The notes under the pieces are model-generated. The model did not search any database. It worked only from the letters and a program-made list of their open reading frames with translations, and was not told the origin of the DNA. From positions 66,121,818 to 66,185,817 of the forward strand of contig RSEF01000003.1 of assembly GCA_003993805.1 (NCBI GenBank): a stretch of DNA of 64,000 nt. Reading direction: 5' to 3'. Below are positions 1 through 12,255 of this stretch, in pieces; the stretch's first letter is position 1; the number at the start of each line of letters is the position of its first letter. A program made the position numbers and the translations under genes. This DNA comes from Himantopus leucocephalus (Eukaryota > Chordata > Aves > Charadriiformes > Recurvirostridae).

Positions 1-4
1 ACAC

Positions 5-45
5 GTCTGTCTGTCTGTCTACCTACGTACCTGCCTACCTACCTG
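5..45. repeat. TCTG/CTAC-type tetranucleotide microsatellite
   Basis: The window opens with repeated TCTG units that degenerate into ACCT/CTAC units. This is a simple tandem repeat, possibly continuing beyond the left edge. No function is implied. Confidence 0.8.
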
Positions 46-3000
46 TAACACAGATTGCTTCCTGATTTCTTCTCCAGGTGGGTCATCACAAAGTGTTACA
101 TGCTAAAGAGATTCATCTTGGTATTCTCACCCAAGCCTCAGTAAATGGATTATGACCTGTGTCATATGGCCATCCCAGACAGGATGACACCTGGGCGTTG
201 ATATACAACACAGACAGTGTTTAACTGTCAGCACAAGCCCTGCAGCTGCAAACCTCAAAAAGCATGGCCACAGCAAGGGATCCTTCTGCTTCATGTCAAA
301 AGCATTGACCTGCCAATACTGTCTTTGCAAATAGATTTGATTATCTCCTGTCTTGGTGAGGCCAAGTAAGCTCTCTGTGTACAACACCTCACCCATCTTC
401 TTCCCCTTCTCCTCCTTTCTGTTACTCTCCTGACACTTCCCTTCTGTCTTCACTATATAAACTTGCCATTGTTATTAATGCCTTGTTCTTTGTTCCTTCC
501 TGCCTTGACTTTATAAGGCAAGAACAGAGGAGCAGCCCCCTTGGAAAGAATAAATGTTATTACTAAGAGGGGATGACAAGTCTGGGATGCAGGCTCCGAC
601 ATTGCCATTGTGTTCCTGGGAGAGTCAGAAAAGGCAGCTGAGGTCCTTAAGCTACCCGTATCACGTGAGCGATAAAACCTGGGAAAGTGTGTCAGGGAGT
701 CCTGAATATCTTGGGCAGATGACCATGTTACAACGATAAATTTCTTCTGTGAGCTCATTCTGGTTGCAGGTGACAGGTATGCGTGCAGACCTATGATGGA
801 GCACAGGCCTTATGTGTGTAAGTCTGGTGTCAGAGGAAAGCTATATTTACCAGAAACAGTGCTAGTATCTGGCGTATCTGATTGCTTGTCAGAAAAGCAG
901 AGTTTTCCCTGATGTGAACCGCTGTAAAGTACATGTGGCTCCACGTATCAGACTGACTGGATCCAGTAAGGGATCTCAGAACACAGGGCAATGCAAATGA
1001 AATGTCAAAAAGACATTAACATACCGGGCAACAGAGAAAGCAGGAAATGTTACATCTATTCTGGTCAAAAAGCTGTTATGATAGCTCAGACGTATGCTTC
1101 GGCTATGTCATGTCATTGTAACTGATATATTACATTATTGTTGGAACTTACTCTATTTTTAAAAAGATAGAACAGCTGCCAAGAAGTGCGAGTGTCTCTA
1201 TACCTTATTGAATTAGGAGATAATACTTTGTGCCGGAATGATCAGAAATACTAGTTTCTGCTAAAGCAGCCTGGGTTATGGCTCTCTGGACCTTTATTCC
1301 GCAGCAGTGCTTGCTGAAGTGGCCCCTTCTTCCTTCTCACCTTGGCATCTTGTTCCTACCCTGCACTTCCCTCCTTCGTTGTGCCTGGCACAACCGCTTG
1401 TATAGTCATGCAATGAACTAAAACACAGAACTGACCTGTCTGAAAGTCAGCTTTCATTTCCTTGGCTGTGCTACTTTTCAGCCAAACCAAAACACCGATT
1501 CGGTTCATGATCTGGACACGCAAACCCTTGTGCCAACATGGTGGAGGAGGTATTGGGTTAGGAGCGGGCCCCTAGAGGAAGGTAGGCTACCATGTAAACT
1601 GCCGTAGCACTGCTACCAAATGTGGGGAAACTCTACTAATGCAGTGTCTCCAGTCCCTGCAGCCACGGTTAGTGGTCTCTTTAGCTGAGCACATCCTGAA
1701 CACAAGTCTGTAGTTCAATTCAGCATGTCCTGAGAGGCGTTAATGGGCCCCAGTCCTTGGCCTTGCTTCTCTTCCTGCATCCTGATTAGCTCGGAAGTTA
1801 TTATGCTGTAAATAACTTATGTATTCAAATGCATGTATGTTCAGAGGGTGATGTAATCATGTAATCTGACAATTTGTGTTCACTCGCTGAAGCACTAAGA
1901 CTAGCAGCAGCCACCTGGCCAGGTGGGATCTTATAAAAGCATCTTTATGCTTCAAAATGGAAGCAAAGATAGACAAACCTCCTTTACTGCAGGAGCCAGG
2001 AGAAAAACTAATGCCATAATTAAATCAGTTATCAAGAAGACAAGGAGTAGAGGTGAGGCAAAAAGACATAAAGTAAATTTCTACTCCAGGTGATCTAGCT
2101 CACTCCAAGGCTTCCCCTTCTTTAGGGGCTGCCAGGTCCATCCTTGCTGCTGACCTACTCTCACAGCACCAAACACTGCAAGCAGGAAGCCCTGGAGGCT
2201 GTGAGCATTCGTCCCTCTACCAGACCGCAAGACAGCAGTCACAGGGGCTGCCAGCAAGGATGTCAGCCCGAAAGAAACCCCTCCCAGTGAAAATCCATGC
2301 CTGTAAAATGGGGAAGAAGGTGCTTGGCCACCAGGATTTCCCTGACTCTACAGCATCTGTTGGAAGCAGGCAACCTCTAATGTGCACTTACCCTTACCTA
2401 CTCAATGACTTTATTTCCAAGGAATTTTGCCAGTTTAAATTTCCAAACATAAGTCAAAGAATTATGTGAGAATATCCATTTTTAATTTTGTTAAAGTTCA
2501 TTTGTAGTCTTTCTTTAGCAATATCAAAATTGTGATCCAAATTATCATACTAACTCCAAAGAATCCAGATAAGAAACACAATGTATGTGTGAACATCACA
2601 TTTATTACCATGATTTTTAGCCTGAAAATTAGTTTTATGGGATTACGCTGTCTGCACATCAGTCACTCCCCTTACAGTTTTTGAATCCTTTGCTTTATGT
2701 CAGCCAAGTCTGGCAGAGGTCTCCAGGTCTCAAAGGTATTCAGATTCCTGAAAGCTTCATGTAAATCACCTTAGGGAACTCAAATGAATTCCCCTTCGAG
2801 AGAAAGTTAAGCAAAACAACCATTACTCCCTCGTTCTGGCAGTGCATGCTGGGGTGTGCTGCCTCTGCCTTGGGATATGCTCTGAGGAACACTGCGTTGT
2901 TGTGAAGGAGCTAAAGGAGCCACCAGGCAGGCACAAAGCTGTAGGAAAGCACATCTCATTTTTTTTCTCACTGACAGAAGAAACCTGTCCAGTCAGTCCC

Positions 3001-6000
3001 AATGCCGAGTCTTGTAAGCTTGGAGTGCAGGGGGTAACGAATGCTGGTCTTGCTGGGGTCCGTCGCCTTCTCTCACCTTACAGCCTTAAATATACATTAC
3101 GATTTAGCAAATTAAGATGGAATTTCAGTGCTGTTTGAAATGGTATTGATTCCACTTCAGAAGCAATGTGGCAGAGTAGAGGCACAGTAGTATATAAGGG
3201 TCCTGCGAAGTCGCAGGTTGTTACGTGGTGGCAGGGCATGGAAAGAAGAGGAACGAGCTCACGTGGCAGCTAATGCAGAGAAAATTTTGGAGAATCACTT
3301 CTAGTGTTTTCTACTTTTTATTTGTGAAGTTTGACAAAAAGGATCCTGGAAAAAAGGTCTCTTAAAATAAATGGTGGCTTTTGTTCCTAGGCCAATAAAT
3401 CCACCTTCTAATATGGAAGAGCTTATTTGCATCAGTAATTCGTATTGACAAAGGCTTTACAAGTCATAGCAGGACAGATTTTTAATAAGAGCATGGAAAA
3501 AAAAACTTTGCCTCTTCTGAGAAAACTTTGTGAGGAGCAATGGCTCAGCTCCTGGTTCTGATTGAGTCTGGGCCGTAGCAGGAGCCAGGCACCACTGCGA
3601 GGATCCGCCAGTCAGCTGCACTGGAGCCCACTGGGAGACGGGACCTGCCAGCTACCGCTGCATTTTGAGTGGAACACTTTTCCCACCTTCCTCTCAAAGA
3701 CATGTATCACATGCATTTAAGGCAGCACTTTGGCCTCTCTTTTAGTCAGTACGGATGTGTTGCTGTAGCTGTTTGACGAATGGCTGTGGTGCGCCATAGA
3801 GCAACAGAGGAAGAGAGTGCAGTGCTGTGGGAGCGGCACAAACACACGTGAGTGCTCATGCTACTTGCCAGGGTCTCTGCCCTTGCTGTGTGACCCGGCA
3901 CATGACAGACAGAGCTCGTCTCATGCACTGGAACCTGACAGATTTTCTGGTTCACCTTTTTCCTGGGTGTCCCATCCTCCCTTGATGACATTTAGAGCAC
4001 GGCAGCTCCTCTGAGGCTCCCAAACAGTCGCAGGCAGGTTGGGCATCAGGAGCCCAGGCAGGATTTTAACTACCTAGGACTTGAGATGAGGCTAATTCCC
4101 CATGCAGCGTCTTTGTGCTGAGTCTGTAGAAAGATTAATTTCTGTTATTTTTCGTTTGCAGTTGGTTTTATTTTAAAGATGTGATTATGCTCTCTACCCA
4201 TCTCTTCCTACTTGGATGAGGAAACAGCAAACGGAATACTGCACAGCATGCCAGACTAGAAGCTGCTAAAATATATATGGCCACAAATGTCTGATTGCAT
4301 TTGATGAATAATAACACCCATACCTGGTGTCACAAAACACTCTATAAAGGCTGTCTGTCTAGCCATCCGTCTGTCATTCTGCAGAGGGGAAGGGGAGGTA
4401 AATGGCAAGGCAGGAGGCTCCCCTTGCCAGTGCCCGTCTGTCTTCATGGAGGGGGAATGTCTGCTCGCTCTCAGCAGAGATGTTAGCTCAACCCCTTGGG
4501 CAGAGCATCCCCCGCTGCCAGCTCACGTAGCTCCCCTGCCTTCCAGTGAAACTGCAGCCAGGTCTGGGCTCAGAGCACTGCACCAGCGTGGAGGCACGCA
4601 TGCACGTGGGCCAGCTACCCTCCAAGCCAACCCAGCCTCCCAGTAACGCCAGGCTAACAAGCGTGGAGGGAAAACCAACCCAAATCCTAAACACCTTTGG
4701 AAATGACGACATGGTACCTCATCACCAGCTTTATAGGAATAGAAAAATAAATTTGTCTGCATTAAATAAATTATTAATGGTGCTTTATTCACCTGATTCA
4801 GCAGTTAAAAGCTTATAAAATTTGTTTTCTTGGTATATTACTGGGAAGTACATGTTGTTTAAGCACCAGAAAGACAGAAAGGCATTTTGTGAAGATTCAG
4901 GCTTTTTGTTAATATTTTAAATACTATTTTATTCACATGTATCTAAAAGGCAATAAAGAGAGATGATGAAACCGATGAAGTGATCTTTTCACTTATTTGT
5001 GCCCTTTCTTGTCAGGGTAGGCTGGTCATATTTTCAGATCCACTCCTCAGCAGCATCCTGAACTAAAGCTGCCTGAATGTACAACCAGATTATGCACAAC
5101 CAACGCAAGCAGGAGGAGCCCTGCCTCAGGGACACAGACCACATAAATTTACGCTCAGGCTGACTCCAGCCTGCCGTCCCCTGGTTACCTTTGATAGTCC
5201 AGGGATTTTGCACCCCTGCTACTTTAGGCCAGCTGGCAGTGTATACCTGTCTAGAACAACTTAAGTAAAATAAGTTCTGACTGCACTGCTAGTGAAAGCA
5301 TAGCAAGAATGATAAGTTAAATCACAGATATTCATGTTCCAGCGTTAGGTGTTATTTAGGCTGAAATTATTTATTTTTAAAAACCCAAACAGTTAATTGA
5401 GATTTTGTACATTGTTTGTCCAGTTCTCATCTGTTGACAGCGGAAAATGGGTCAGCACAGGAAGCACCAGTAACACAACAGGAATCTTGAGAGGTTTATT
5501 TTGCTTCCAAATCTCTCTGCATTTGGTTTTGGCTTTGAATTAAACCACAAAAGGAGTAAATTTTGACACTGTAAAAAAGACTGATGGGTTACAACATTAG
5601 ACTTGTACAGGATTATGCTTTCAGTGGAGGAAAAGTGCAGGGCCTGGTTAATCTGTAAAGGCTTTAAGAACTGTAGATATTCAAGATTTTTTTCTGCGAA
5701 AACAAAAAATGTATAGAAACCCAGTATTTTAGAATATTAAAAAATATTGACATGTGGGTATAAATGAATTTATTCCTAAATTAACTTCTTCAGAGACACG
5801 ATCGCAGCCATTAAGAGTTCTTTAATACTATTAAAATGTCTAGATTTAATGCCATGAAATCTCTGGTGATAGAAGTTTCCTTTTATTAATTACCTCTTCT
5901 ACCACTATAGGGTATTTACATGCTTTGTCCTTCTATTTAACGTGGTCTGTTACAAGATAAGCTTTAAGCTGGTCAGTGAAAGTGGGGTCATAGGATTCAG

Positions 6001-6290
6001 CAGGCTGCTCTGCCTTGACCCAGCCGACAACCTCATTATCCACCTTTTGAAATAATTCAGCTGTGGAAGCGATACACTTACATAACGCGTCCTTCAGAAA
6101 AATAAAACCAACTCTGCCTTTAAAGAGAAATGCTCTGCAGCTCCTGCCGCCGCCCTGTTCTCACGATTTTCTCTTTCTCTGTAAAGTGTGAGCTAGAAAA
6201 ATACTATGAGCAAAAAATAGCGATGACCAGAAAAGAAGGAAGAGAAACGATGAAAAGGCAGAGGAAAGCGGGGAATAATGCTACTTTAGG
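46..6290. other. Intergenic DNA, no supported gene
   Basis: About 6.2 kb of AT-rich sequence in which all open frames are short (under about 110 codons), lack recognisable motifs, and lie on both strands as expected by chance. I recognise no exon, RNA gene or full transposon here. By human synteny the 3' part of a SOGA3/KIAA0408-like gene could lie on this side, but I see no coding sequence that proves it. A perfect palindrome at 1911-1926 is noted separately. Confidence 0.5.
1911..1926. repeat. 16-bp perfect palindrome made of two E-boxes
   Basis: CCACCTGGCCAGGTGG is identical to its reverse complement and contains CACCTG and CAGGTG back to back. A TATAAAA string follows about 7 bases downstream (from about 1933). 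The arrangement resembles a bHLH or zinc-finger (SNAI/ZEB-type) binding site next to a TATA-like box. No gene starts nearby, so function is only a possibility. Confidence 0.35.
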
Positions 6291-6342
6291 AAAAAAAAAA
6301 AAAAAAAAAAAANNNNNNNAAAAAAAAAAAAAAAAAAAAAAA
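6291..6342 (+). repeat. Poly-A tract interrupted by a 7-N gap
   Basis: A run of 22 A is followed by seven N (6313-6319) and then 23 A. The length is uncertain because of the N block, so it is either an A-homopolymer that the assembler could not size or the tail of an old retrocopy. The sequence upstream (6130-6290) shows no recognisable processed gene, so I call it only a homopolymer. Confidence 0.85.
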
Positions 6343-6477
6343 GGTACCGAAAAATATCCCAGCTCATCTCATTTAGCATCAACCCTCACCTCGCATCGCA
6401 GCATTTCCCACTTCACCCGGAACCACTTACTATCTCTTCACGTGAAAAGGGGAACTAGAACCACGTATGACACAAAA

Positions 6478-6710
6478 ACCGCGTGGATTTGGTGTTTGTG
6501 CCACCCAGCAGCGGCCGCGGGAGCGGTGGCGGAGCAGCCGCCGGCACTGCGCCCTCCCGGCGGCGGGACCCGCTCCCCGCCACCTCCCGGCCCCCGCGGG
6601 AACTGCGGGCACCCACGCCGGGTGGAGACCCCTCCGGCGCGGCCGGTACAAGGGGTTTCTCCTCCGTGGCCGGATTTCAAGAGATCGGTCCGGCTTCGAG
6701 AGCTTGCCTT
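6478..6710. promoter_or_regulatory. CpG-rich island, possible promoter of unknown gene
   Basis: This segment is very GC-rich and dense in CpG, with GCGGCCGC, several CCGCC/GGCGG strings and a GCGCGGCCGG cluster, set in AT-rich flanks. CpG islands of this kind usually mark vertebrate promoters. Overlapping open frames on both strands here are a by-product of base composition and are not called as genes. It lies about 5.3 kb upstream of the ECHDC1 island and 1.6 kb upstream of the exon-like stretch at 8.27 kb. It could be an alternative upstream promoter, a lncRNA start, or the 5' end of an unrecognised gene. Confidence 0.5.
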
Positions 6711-8264
6711 TGCTTTAGCTGGGGAGATTTGGCTGCTCCGTAGATAAAGATCTTGCCGTAATTGCAATTATTGGTGTCCACGGCGGTGCGCTTAACCGCG
6801 CTTCGGGAAACGCTGCAATAGGGAAAAACTGAAATCTCGGCATAGTTTCTCGTAGGTGGACCTCCTGCATGGGTATCTGCGCAGAAAGGTGCCATCGTCT
6901 ACCGTGATTTCATGTTACAGCTACTGATAACGCCTGGAACTGCTCTTCCAAAATCTTTAATAGCCTGTGAGGCAAGAAGGAATACGGTTTGGCAGGCAAG
7001 AGTGGCCCTGATGCAGCAAAGTGCTTATGTGTCACTGAAATCAATGGGACTATTTAGGGGCTTAATTGCTTTGCTGAATCCAGGCCAAAGAGGCAAAAAG
7101 CAAGATGGTTAAGCTGCAAGGCTCCGAGATGTATATATCTCTTTAGTCTGGAACACTTAGATCCTTTATCAATATTATGATTCTAACAATTCAGGGTGCT
7201 TTAGAAAAGTTTCAAAGGAAGCATGTGCCTTAGTTTCTGGCCCTGATTTAGCAAACGTTTTGGTGTCTGTGTAACATTATTCATGCAGATAGTGCCATTT
7301 TCTTAAGAACAGAAAGACACGAGTGAAGTGCCACAACAGGCTGTTTTTGCAGGTCAGAGCTCTATTTTAACATCCACAGCATTAAAGCATTCCAACCAAG
7401 GCTATACAACAGCTAGAGACATCTGGACCTAATACGGAAATGTTCCCTATTGCAATCTGTGTGCCTGTGAATGTTCTTGTGCCAGAATATTTATTTTAAA
7501 CTCTCTTTGAAAGAAAGAACAATAAGTTCAGGGAGCTTAAAATTTTTTCAGTTGTTTTTCTTTAAATAGTAAATACACCTCAGACGAATAAAAATGAACA
7601 ATTCCAATACCGATGTTGAAATAATGCTTTTACGCACTAGTTAGTCAGAACCCATAAAAAAAATGGCTTCATTCGCCCTAATTAATGGCCCATTTTCAGG
7701 AGAGGCTTTTAATTAACAGCTGACATTTAAGCAGCACTACAATGTGCTGTGCAATTATCACCTGGCCTACTTCTGTGTGATTCAAATGCTCTTGGAGAAA
7801 AAGGCACGAGGCCTCTTTTTCCTGAAAGTTTTACAAATCAGAGTGGTGAGAGAACTGAGGAAGAGGAAGGCAACACAGCTGGATCCTCAAAGCGATTTAG
7901 GGTGGAGTTTTCCAGTACAATTAGCCTGACCCAGGGACTGGCTGCCCCCTCAAGAGAGGGGCACCTGCTCATGCATCTCTCAGTTTTGCCCTGGGCCACA
8001 TATTTCTAACCCACTCCCTCTCCTCAAACTGGCAATGCCCCAAGCGCCACGGGGAAAGTCAGGAATAATAATACATCTGAGCCCATTTGATAGCTGCTAA
8101 AACAGCACTTTAAAAAGAAAAATAAAGAAAGATAGGGTGGTCTTCCTCCTATGGTTTCCTCCATCTTCTTTCCCCTGTTTTGTGTCAGCTCACCTGGTAG
8201 CAAGCCACGCGGGTTCAGTTCCTTAGCCCTGGGATGAAAATGTGCTCAAGCAGTTTTCTGCCAG
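6711..8264. other. Non-coding DNA between CpG island and candidate exon
   Basis: No gene is recognised. The stretch around 7660-7740 has TTAATTA/TAATTA homeodomain-type cores (CCTAATTAATGG, TTTTAATTAACAG) in an otherwise plain AT-rich context, which is the look of a conserved enhancer. That is only an impression. Confidence 0.35.
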
Positions 8265-8432
8265 ATCGGTGAGCTCAACCGGCTCACCGTGCAGTCGGCC
8301 TCGGACCTCACTCGAAGGAAGGAGGAGGAAGAAGTGTGGGACCACCACCCATCAGCAGAGATGAGCTGTTACTTCAAGCTGCACTGTAAATTGAGCAATC
8401 TTGTGAAAGAAGATCGTATCTTGTATAGGAAG
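8265..8432 (+). CDS. Candidate internal coding exon of an unidentified gene (partial)
   Basis: The stretch begins after an acceptor-like TTTTCTGCCAG and reads open from 8265 with strongly coding-like codon use: C or G in most third positions for the first 20 or so codons, in an AT-rich neighbourhood. The peptide begins IGELNRLTVQSASDLTRRK and continues with an acidic KEEEE run, resembling a charged helical or coiled-coil segment. A possible donor, AAG|GTAAAC, follows 8432 and would give a 56-codon in-phase exon. Codon use becomes AT-rich after about 8365, so the true donor may lie earlier. Plus strand and a position upstream of ECHDC1 fit the human SOGA3/KIAA0408 order, but I do not recognise the peptide and no partner exon was found. 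It may be a real exon, a decayed one, or chance. An inverted repeat (8267-8289) lies at its start. Confidence 0.35.
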
Positions 8433-11400
8433 GTAAACCACACGCGAGCACGTTTTTGTACTGGATACATTTCCTGCCAGAAAATTAATGTCCACTCAAA
8501 TGAGAGTGTGGTAAAATGAAAGGTGGAACCATGTGGCAGGGGCCTGCTGGCCCTTTTGGCAGCAGCTGGATGGAGCCCACTCTTCCAGTGGAGGGCTGTA
8601 ACCAGACAGAGGACTTTGCCGAGCAAGAACATACTTTACCCTACCTGCTTGAACTGCTCTATATTGCATGCAATAACTTAAGTAGCTATTAATATTTAAA
8701 CACATCAATATTTGCTGGGTCACTGAAAGAGTGAGCAAACACCAAGCTGTGGCCATGCTGAACCTCCCTCCTGCTCTCCGGCCTGATCAATATTTCATTA
8801 TATTTCAAGTGAAACAGCTTTTGGCACAGAGGCCTGGGCTCCTTTCCCTCAGCTTCCCCACAACACACCCCAGCCTGCTGATCGGAGCACCTTCCTCAGA
8901 GCAACGAGCTGGTGTTCTTGGACAGAAGAGGGCATTCAGCCCAGCTGGGTGATGTTTTCCCATGCCGTGCTACAAGAGGTGGGCGTTTCTTTGCCTCTTC
9001 TTCCAGCCAGGTCTTGGTGGAGCCCGGGGTCAGCTCTGCTGGTTCTCACATGGCCCGCAGGAGGAGACCCTTAAACAACGTGAGCCGAGAACATCAACTC
9101 AACACATCGTGGTAGGATGGGTATGGAGCTACCTGAGAAGAGCTGAGCCCTTTGCGGACATGTCCAGTGACTGTATCTTGTGTGGGAAATAACCCCAATC
9201 TTGTGTGCTGGCAGCTTTGCTTCATGAGACGGACAGACTGACATACGAGTGCCTGATAAGGCTGCAGTCCTGAGGTACACACGGTGACCGCCTTGTCCCC
9301 AGCCAGCCCCTGGCGAACGAAATCAAACCAAATTTAACTTGGAGCTGTGAGGCTGTGTTTAGAAAGCTGCGGCAGCTCAGGGGCATTTCAGATATCCGCA
9401 GTGGGGATAGGACAGACAGCTGGGGTGGTGGTCTTGTTAGCTAACCTGATACAAATTGTCTCTTCCTGTGAATCACAGCTGCCAGGCACCAACAGGATTT
9501 GGGAGCCTCTGGGACTAGGCTGTGAGGAGAAAGTAAAAATCATGATTTTGGATCCAGAAATCTGAATTTTAGAAAGGCTTCAGAAATTTAGTAATAGAAT
9601 GCAGGTATCTGCATAATTTTTGTGGATGTAGTCTTTGGAGTATGCATTAGGTCATCCTTTAGCCTATTACGCTTCCACACAAAGTTGATGATATTTGTCT
9701 CCTAAAAATTACAGTCAAGGAACGCTTTATGAACTGACTGTGGGGTTATGTGTTGGTTAGTACCCAATAATTCCTGAGATCTAATGCTGGGTCTGTCATC
9801 GTTTTGTTCCATGGCTCTGGAAAGAGTTTGTAAAAATAGCACCAGGGAGCTCTGTATCTATCGGGATTCAATATTTCAGTCTGACAGTCTTGGATCTGAG
9901 AGTGAGGCGTTGCTCTTTTAGCCAGTACACCACCGCCAGCTTCTGGATCAGTGATGGTGAATGGGAACATACTAAATAATTCAGGCAGTGACCTGACTGT
10001 CCTAGGGCAGTACTGCTTCAGCAATGCGAGGAGAAAGTGTTATTGAAATCAGTGGGATTATTTGCATGAGTAAGAATAAGAAACTTTGCAGGACTGGGCA
10101 TATTTTTCTCTTTTTTTGTCTTTTTTTTTTTCTTCTTATTGTTCAAACATGCAGGGACTAGTGTCACCATCCTGCTGGAAGTTACAATCTGTAAGGGGTT
10201 TTTAGTGTCTGTTTTCAAAGAGGACCCCATTTGTCTGTGCGTTTTCCTACAGTCCTCATTCTGCACTCCTTGTATATTCTATTCTAATCATTATGTCATA
10301 CATGATACAACGCAATAAAATCAGAAGTGAGGCAAACTGTTGTTTTATGGAACTGAAGGTCAGGTTTGTGCTACTTTCGCTAAGTGCTGCTAGGTGGCAA
10401 TGTGTTACCTAGAAAACCACGAGCTTCCCACCACCATCACTCTCCTCTGCTTCAGACCTAGCCGGGATGCATCTGGGTGTTGCTCCGCTCCAAAGCGAAC
10501 AAGGCCTTGGAGCAGGACCTGGTGAAAGCTGCTTCACTCACACAGATTTCTAGCTCGGTACTGAGGTTTTCCAGAAACAAATGCAGAATTGAATCCTACT
10601 GGAAAAATCTCTCCTCTGTGAACCCAAGAGGAAAAATAAGAGGCAAGCCCGTCTGTTGTAATATTTCTGTTTACACTGGGAGCGTCGTAATAAGGGAATG
10701 AATCCTTCTGCTGTATGAAGATATTGCCACCCGAGACTAGAATATTTCATATTCTCACAAAATTCTTTTAACAATACAAAATTTGAAATGTCTGTTCAGA
10801 GTGCAAAGATTTTGTTTTTCCAAATGTAGGATTAATTGAAATCTTCTACATATTCAATCATAATATTTAATCAACTAGATCAACTTTAGGACATTTGTAT
10901 TGACAGTTGGATTGAAAAACAGCTTTAATAAAGGTGGAGAAGATGAGTTTCCAGATACATCTTTCAGCCATGCTACAAATACTTAAAACTGAGTCATCTT
11001 ATGCTTGCGTATTAACAAGGACATAGTAATAAAGACTGGCTCATATTTGCATATTGCTTTGAATACACTAAGTGATGTGCATTGAAACAAGCATTTATTT
11101 TCCTTGATCCGGCACCTGGCGCGGCAGCACACGTTCTTCCAAGGGGGAAACCCAACATCCAGGGGAAGGGCAGATAGGGCAGGGCTGCGCGTGACAGTGC
11201 CATTTTATGCCAGCTGTAAGTTTACACAAAATTACGCCTTAAGGATTACTCCCTTTTGATGCCGGGGTAGTTTGCAGCTGGCTCGGCACTTCAGCCCAGC
11301 TGCCAGAGCGCGGGTGCCGGTGAACGGCACCTGAAGCTGGGGAGGCAGTGGCCAGGGGGGCGCCTGCTGGAAAGGGCTCACACTTGGGCTGACAGATAAA

Positions 11401-11779
11401 ACCAATCTATATGAAGATGGGGAGCCCGAGTCTCTCCTTGTGGCGGCAGATAGGGCATTGATACCTCTCGTCCCGGCAGCGCAACATGGGGGAGAGCAAG
11501 TGGGGTTGGGGGGTCAGTGACCCCCCGCTGTGCTCCAGGCCGAATCCTCACGGCAGAGGCATGTATGGACCTGAGGCGAGACGTTGTTCTGGGACGGCGG
11601 AGAAATTAGCATCTTTAATTACACTTGCCTCGGATAGGAATCCTGAGCTTGCTTTTTAGCAATGCAGGCTACCAGTGCAGGAAACGAAAACAATAATGAC
11701 CTGTTTGTGTGGTACTTGGCGACCTTGGAGCTAGCAAGCATCTTCTGCAGCAAAACTGCTGAAATTTAGACTGAGTTTT
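8433..11779. other. Intergenic DNA upstream of ECHDC1
   Basis: No gene is supported. The region includes a pyrimidine-rich tract at about 10,099-10,140 and scattered short open frames without family features. Base composition rises towards the CpG island that starts near 11.8 kb. Confidence 0.5.
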
Positions 11780-12009
11780 CGGTGCCCGGGGTCACCCGTC
11801 ACTGGATGTGGCACGGAGCAAAGCACACCGCTTCCCCGCTGCGGCTCAGGCTGCCCGGCTGCCGGCCCCCAGCCAGCCCCGGCCTCGTAGGGCCTCAATA
11901 CTCTCTTCAATCTTCGCCCCGGGGGCTGCCCCGGCACCCGCTGCTGCCCACGGCGGGGCGGCTGCAGGCCCAGCCCAGAGGCCTCGGCCCGGCCTCGGCC
12001 CGGCGGGGA

Positions 12010-12121
12010 GCCGGGCCCCATCACCCCGGCCCGCCTCGGCGCGGCGGCGGTTCCCGGCGGGGCCGCTTTCCCCGCAGCACCGCCCGCCCGCCCGCCGCTG
12101 CCCGCCCGGCGACGGGCCCAG
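12010..12121 (+). other. ECHDC1: Candidate non-coding first exon of ECHDC1
   Basis: A good splice donor, CCCAG|GTCAGT, sits at 12,121/12,122 inside the CpG island and would end a 5' UTR exon; its 5' limit given here is arbitrary. Joined to the exon starting at 19,466 it puts G at -3 and keeps G at +4 of the start codon, a strong Kozak context. A second donor, CTG|GTGAGG at 12,258/12,259, is an alternative. Transcript reads would settle which is used. Confidence 0.4.
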
Positions 12122-12222
12122 GTCAGTGCCCGGCCGCGGCCTCCGCTTCTCCCGCGGCCGGCCCGGGGCCTGCGGCGCTCGGGGGCTGCCCTGGGGGCTC
12201 GCCGGGACCGCGGGGGTGGGGC

Positions 12223-12255
12223 GGGACGGGGACGGGGACGGGGACGGGGACGGGG
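12223..12255 (+). repeat. (GGGGAC)n hexanucleotide repeat, G-quadruplex-prone
   Basis: Five consecutive GGGG runs are separated by AC, preceded by GGGAC. Four or more G-runs with 2-base loops can form an intramolecular G-quadruplex on the plus strand. The repeat lies within the ECHDC1 promoter island just after the candidate exon 1 donor. Confidence 0.8.

Noticed and set aside
6130..6747. 205-codon frame across the poly-A tract and N gap
   Set aside because: It depends on poly-lysine from a homopolymer, unknown residues in the gap, and stop-poor CpG island sequence.
10477..10701. 74-codon plus-strand frame beginning LLRSKANKALEQDLVKAAS
   Set aside because: The first part looks helical but there is no splice context, family match or codon bias to support it.
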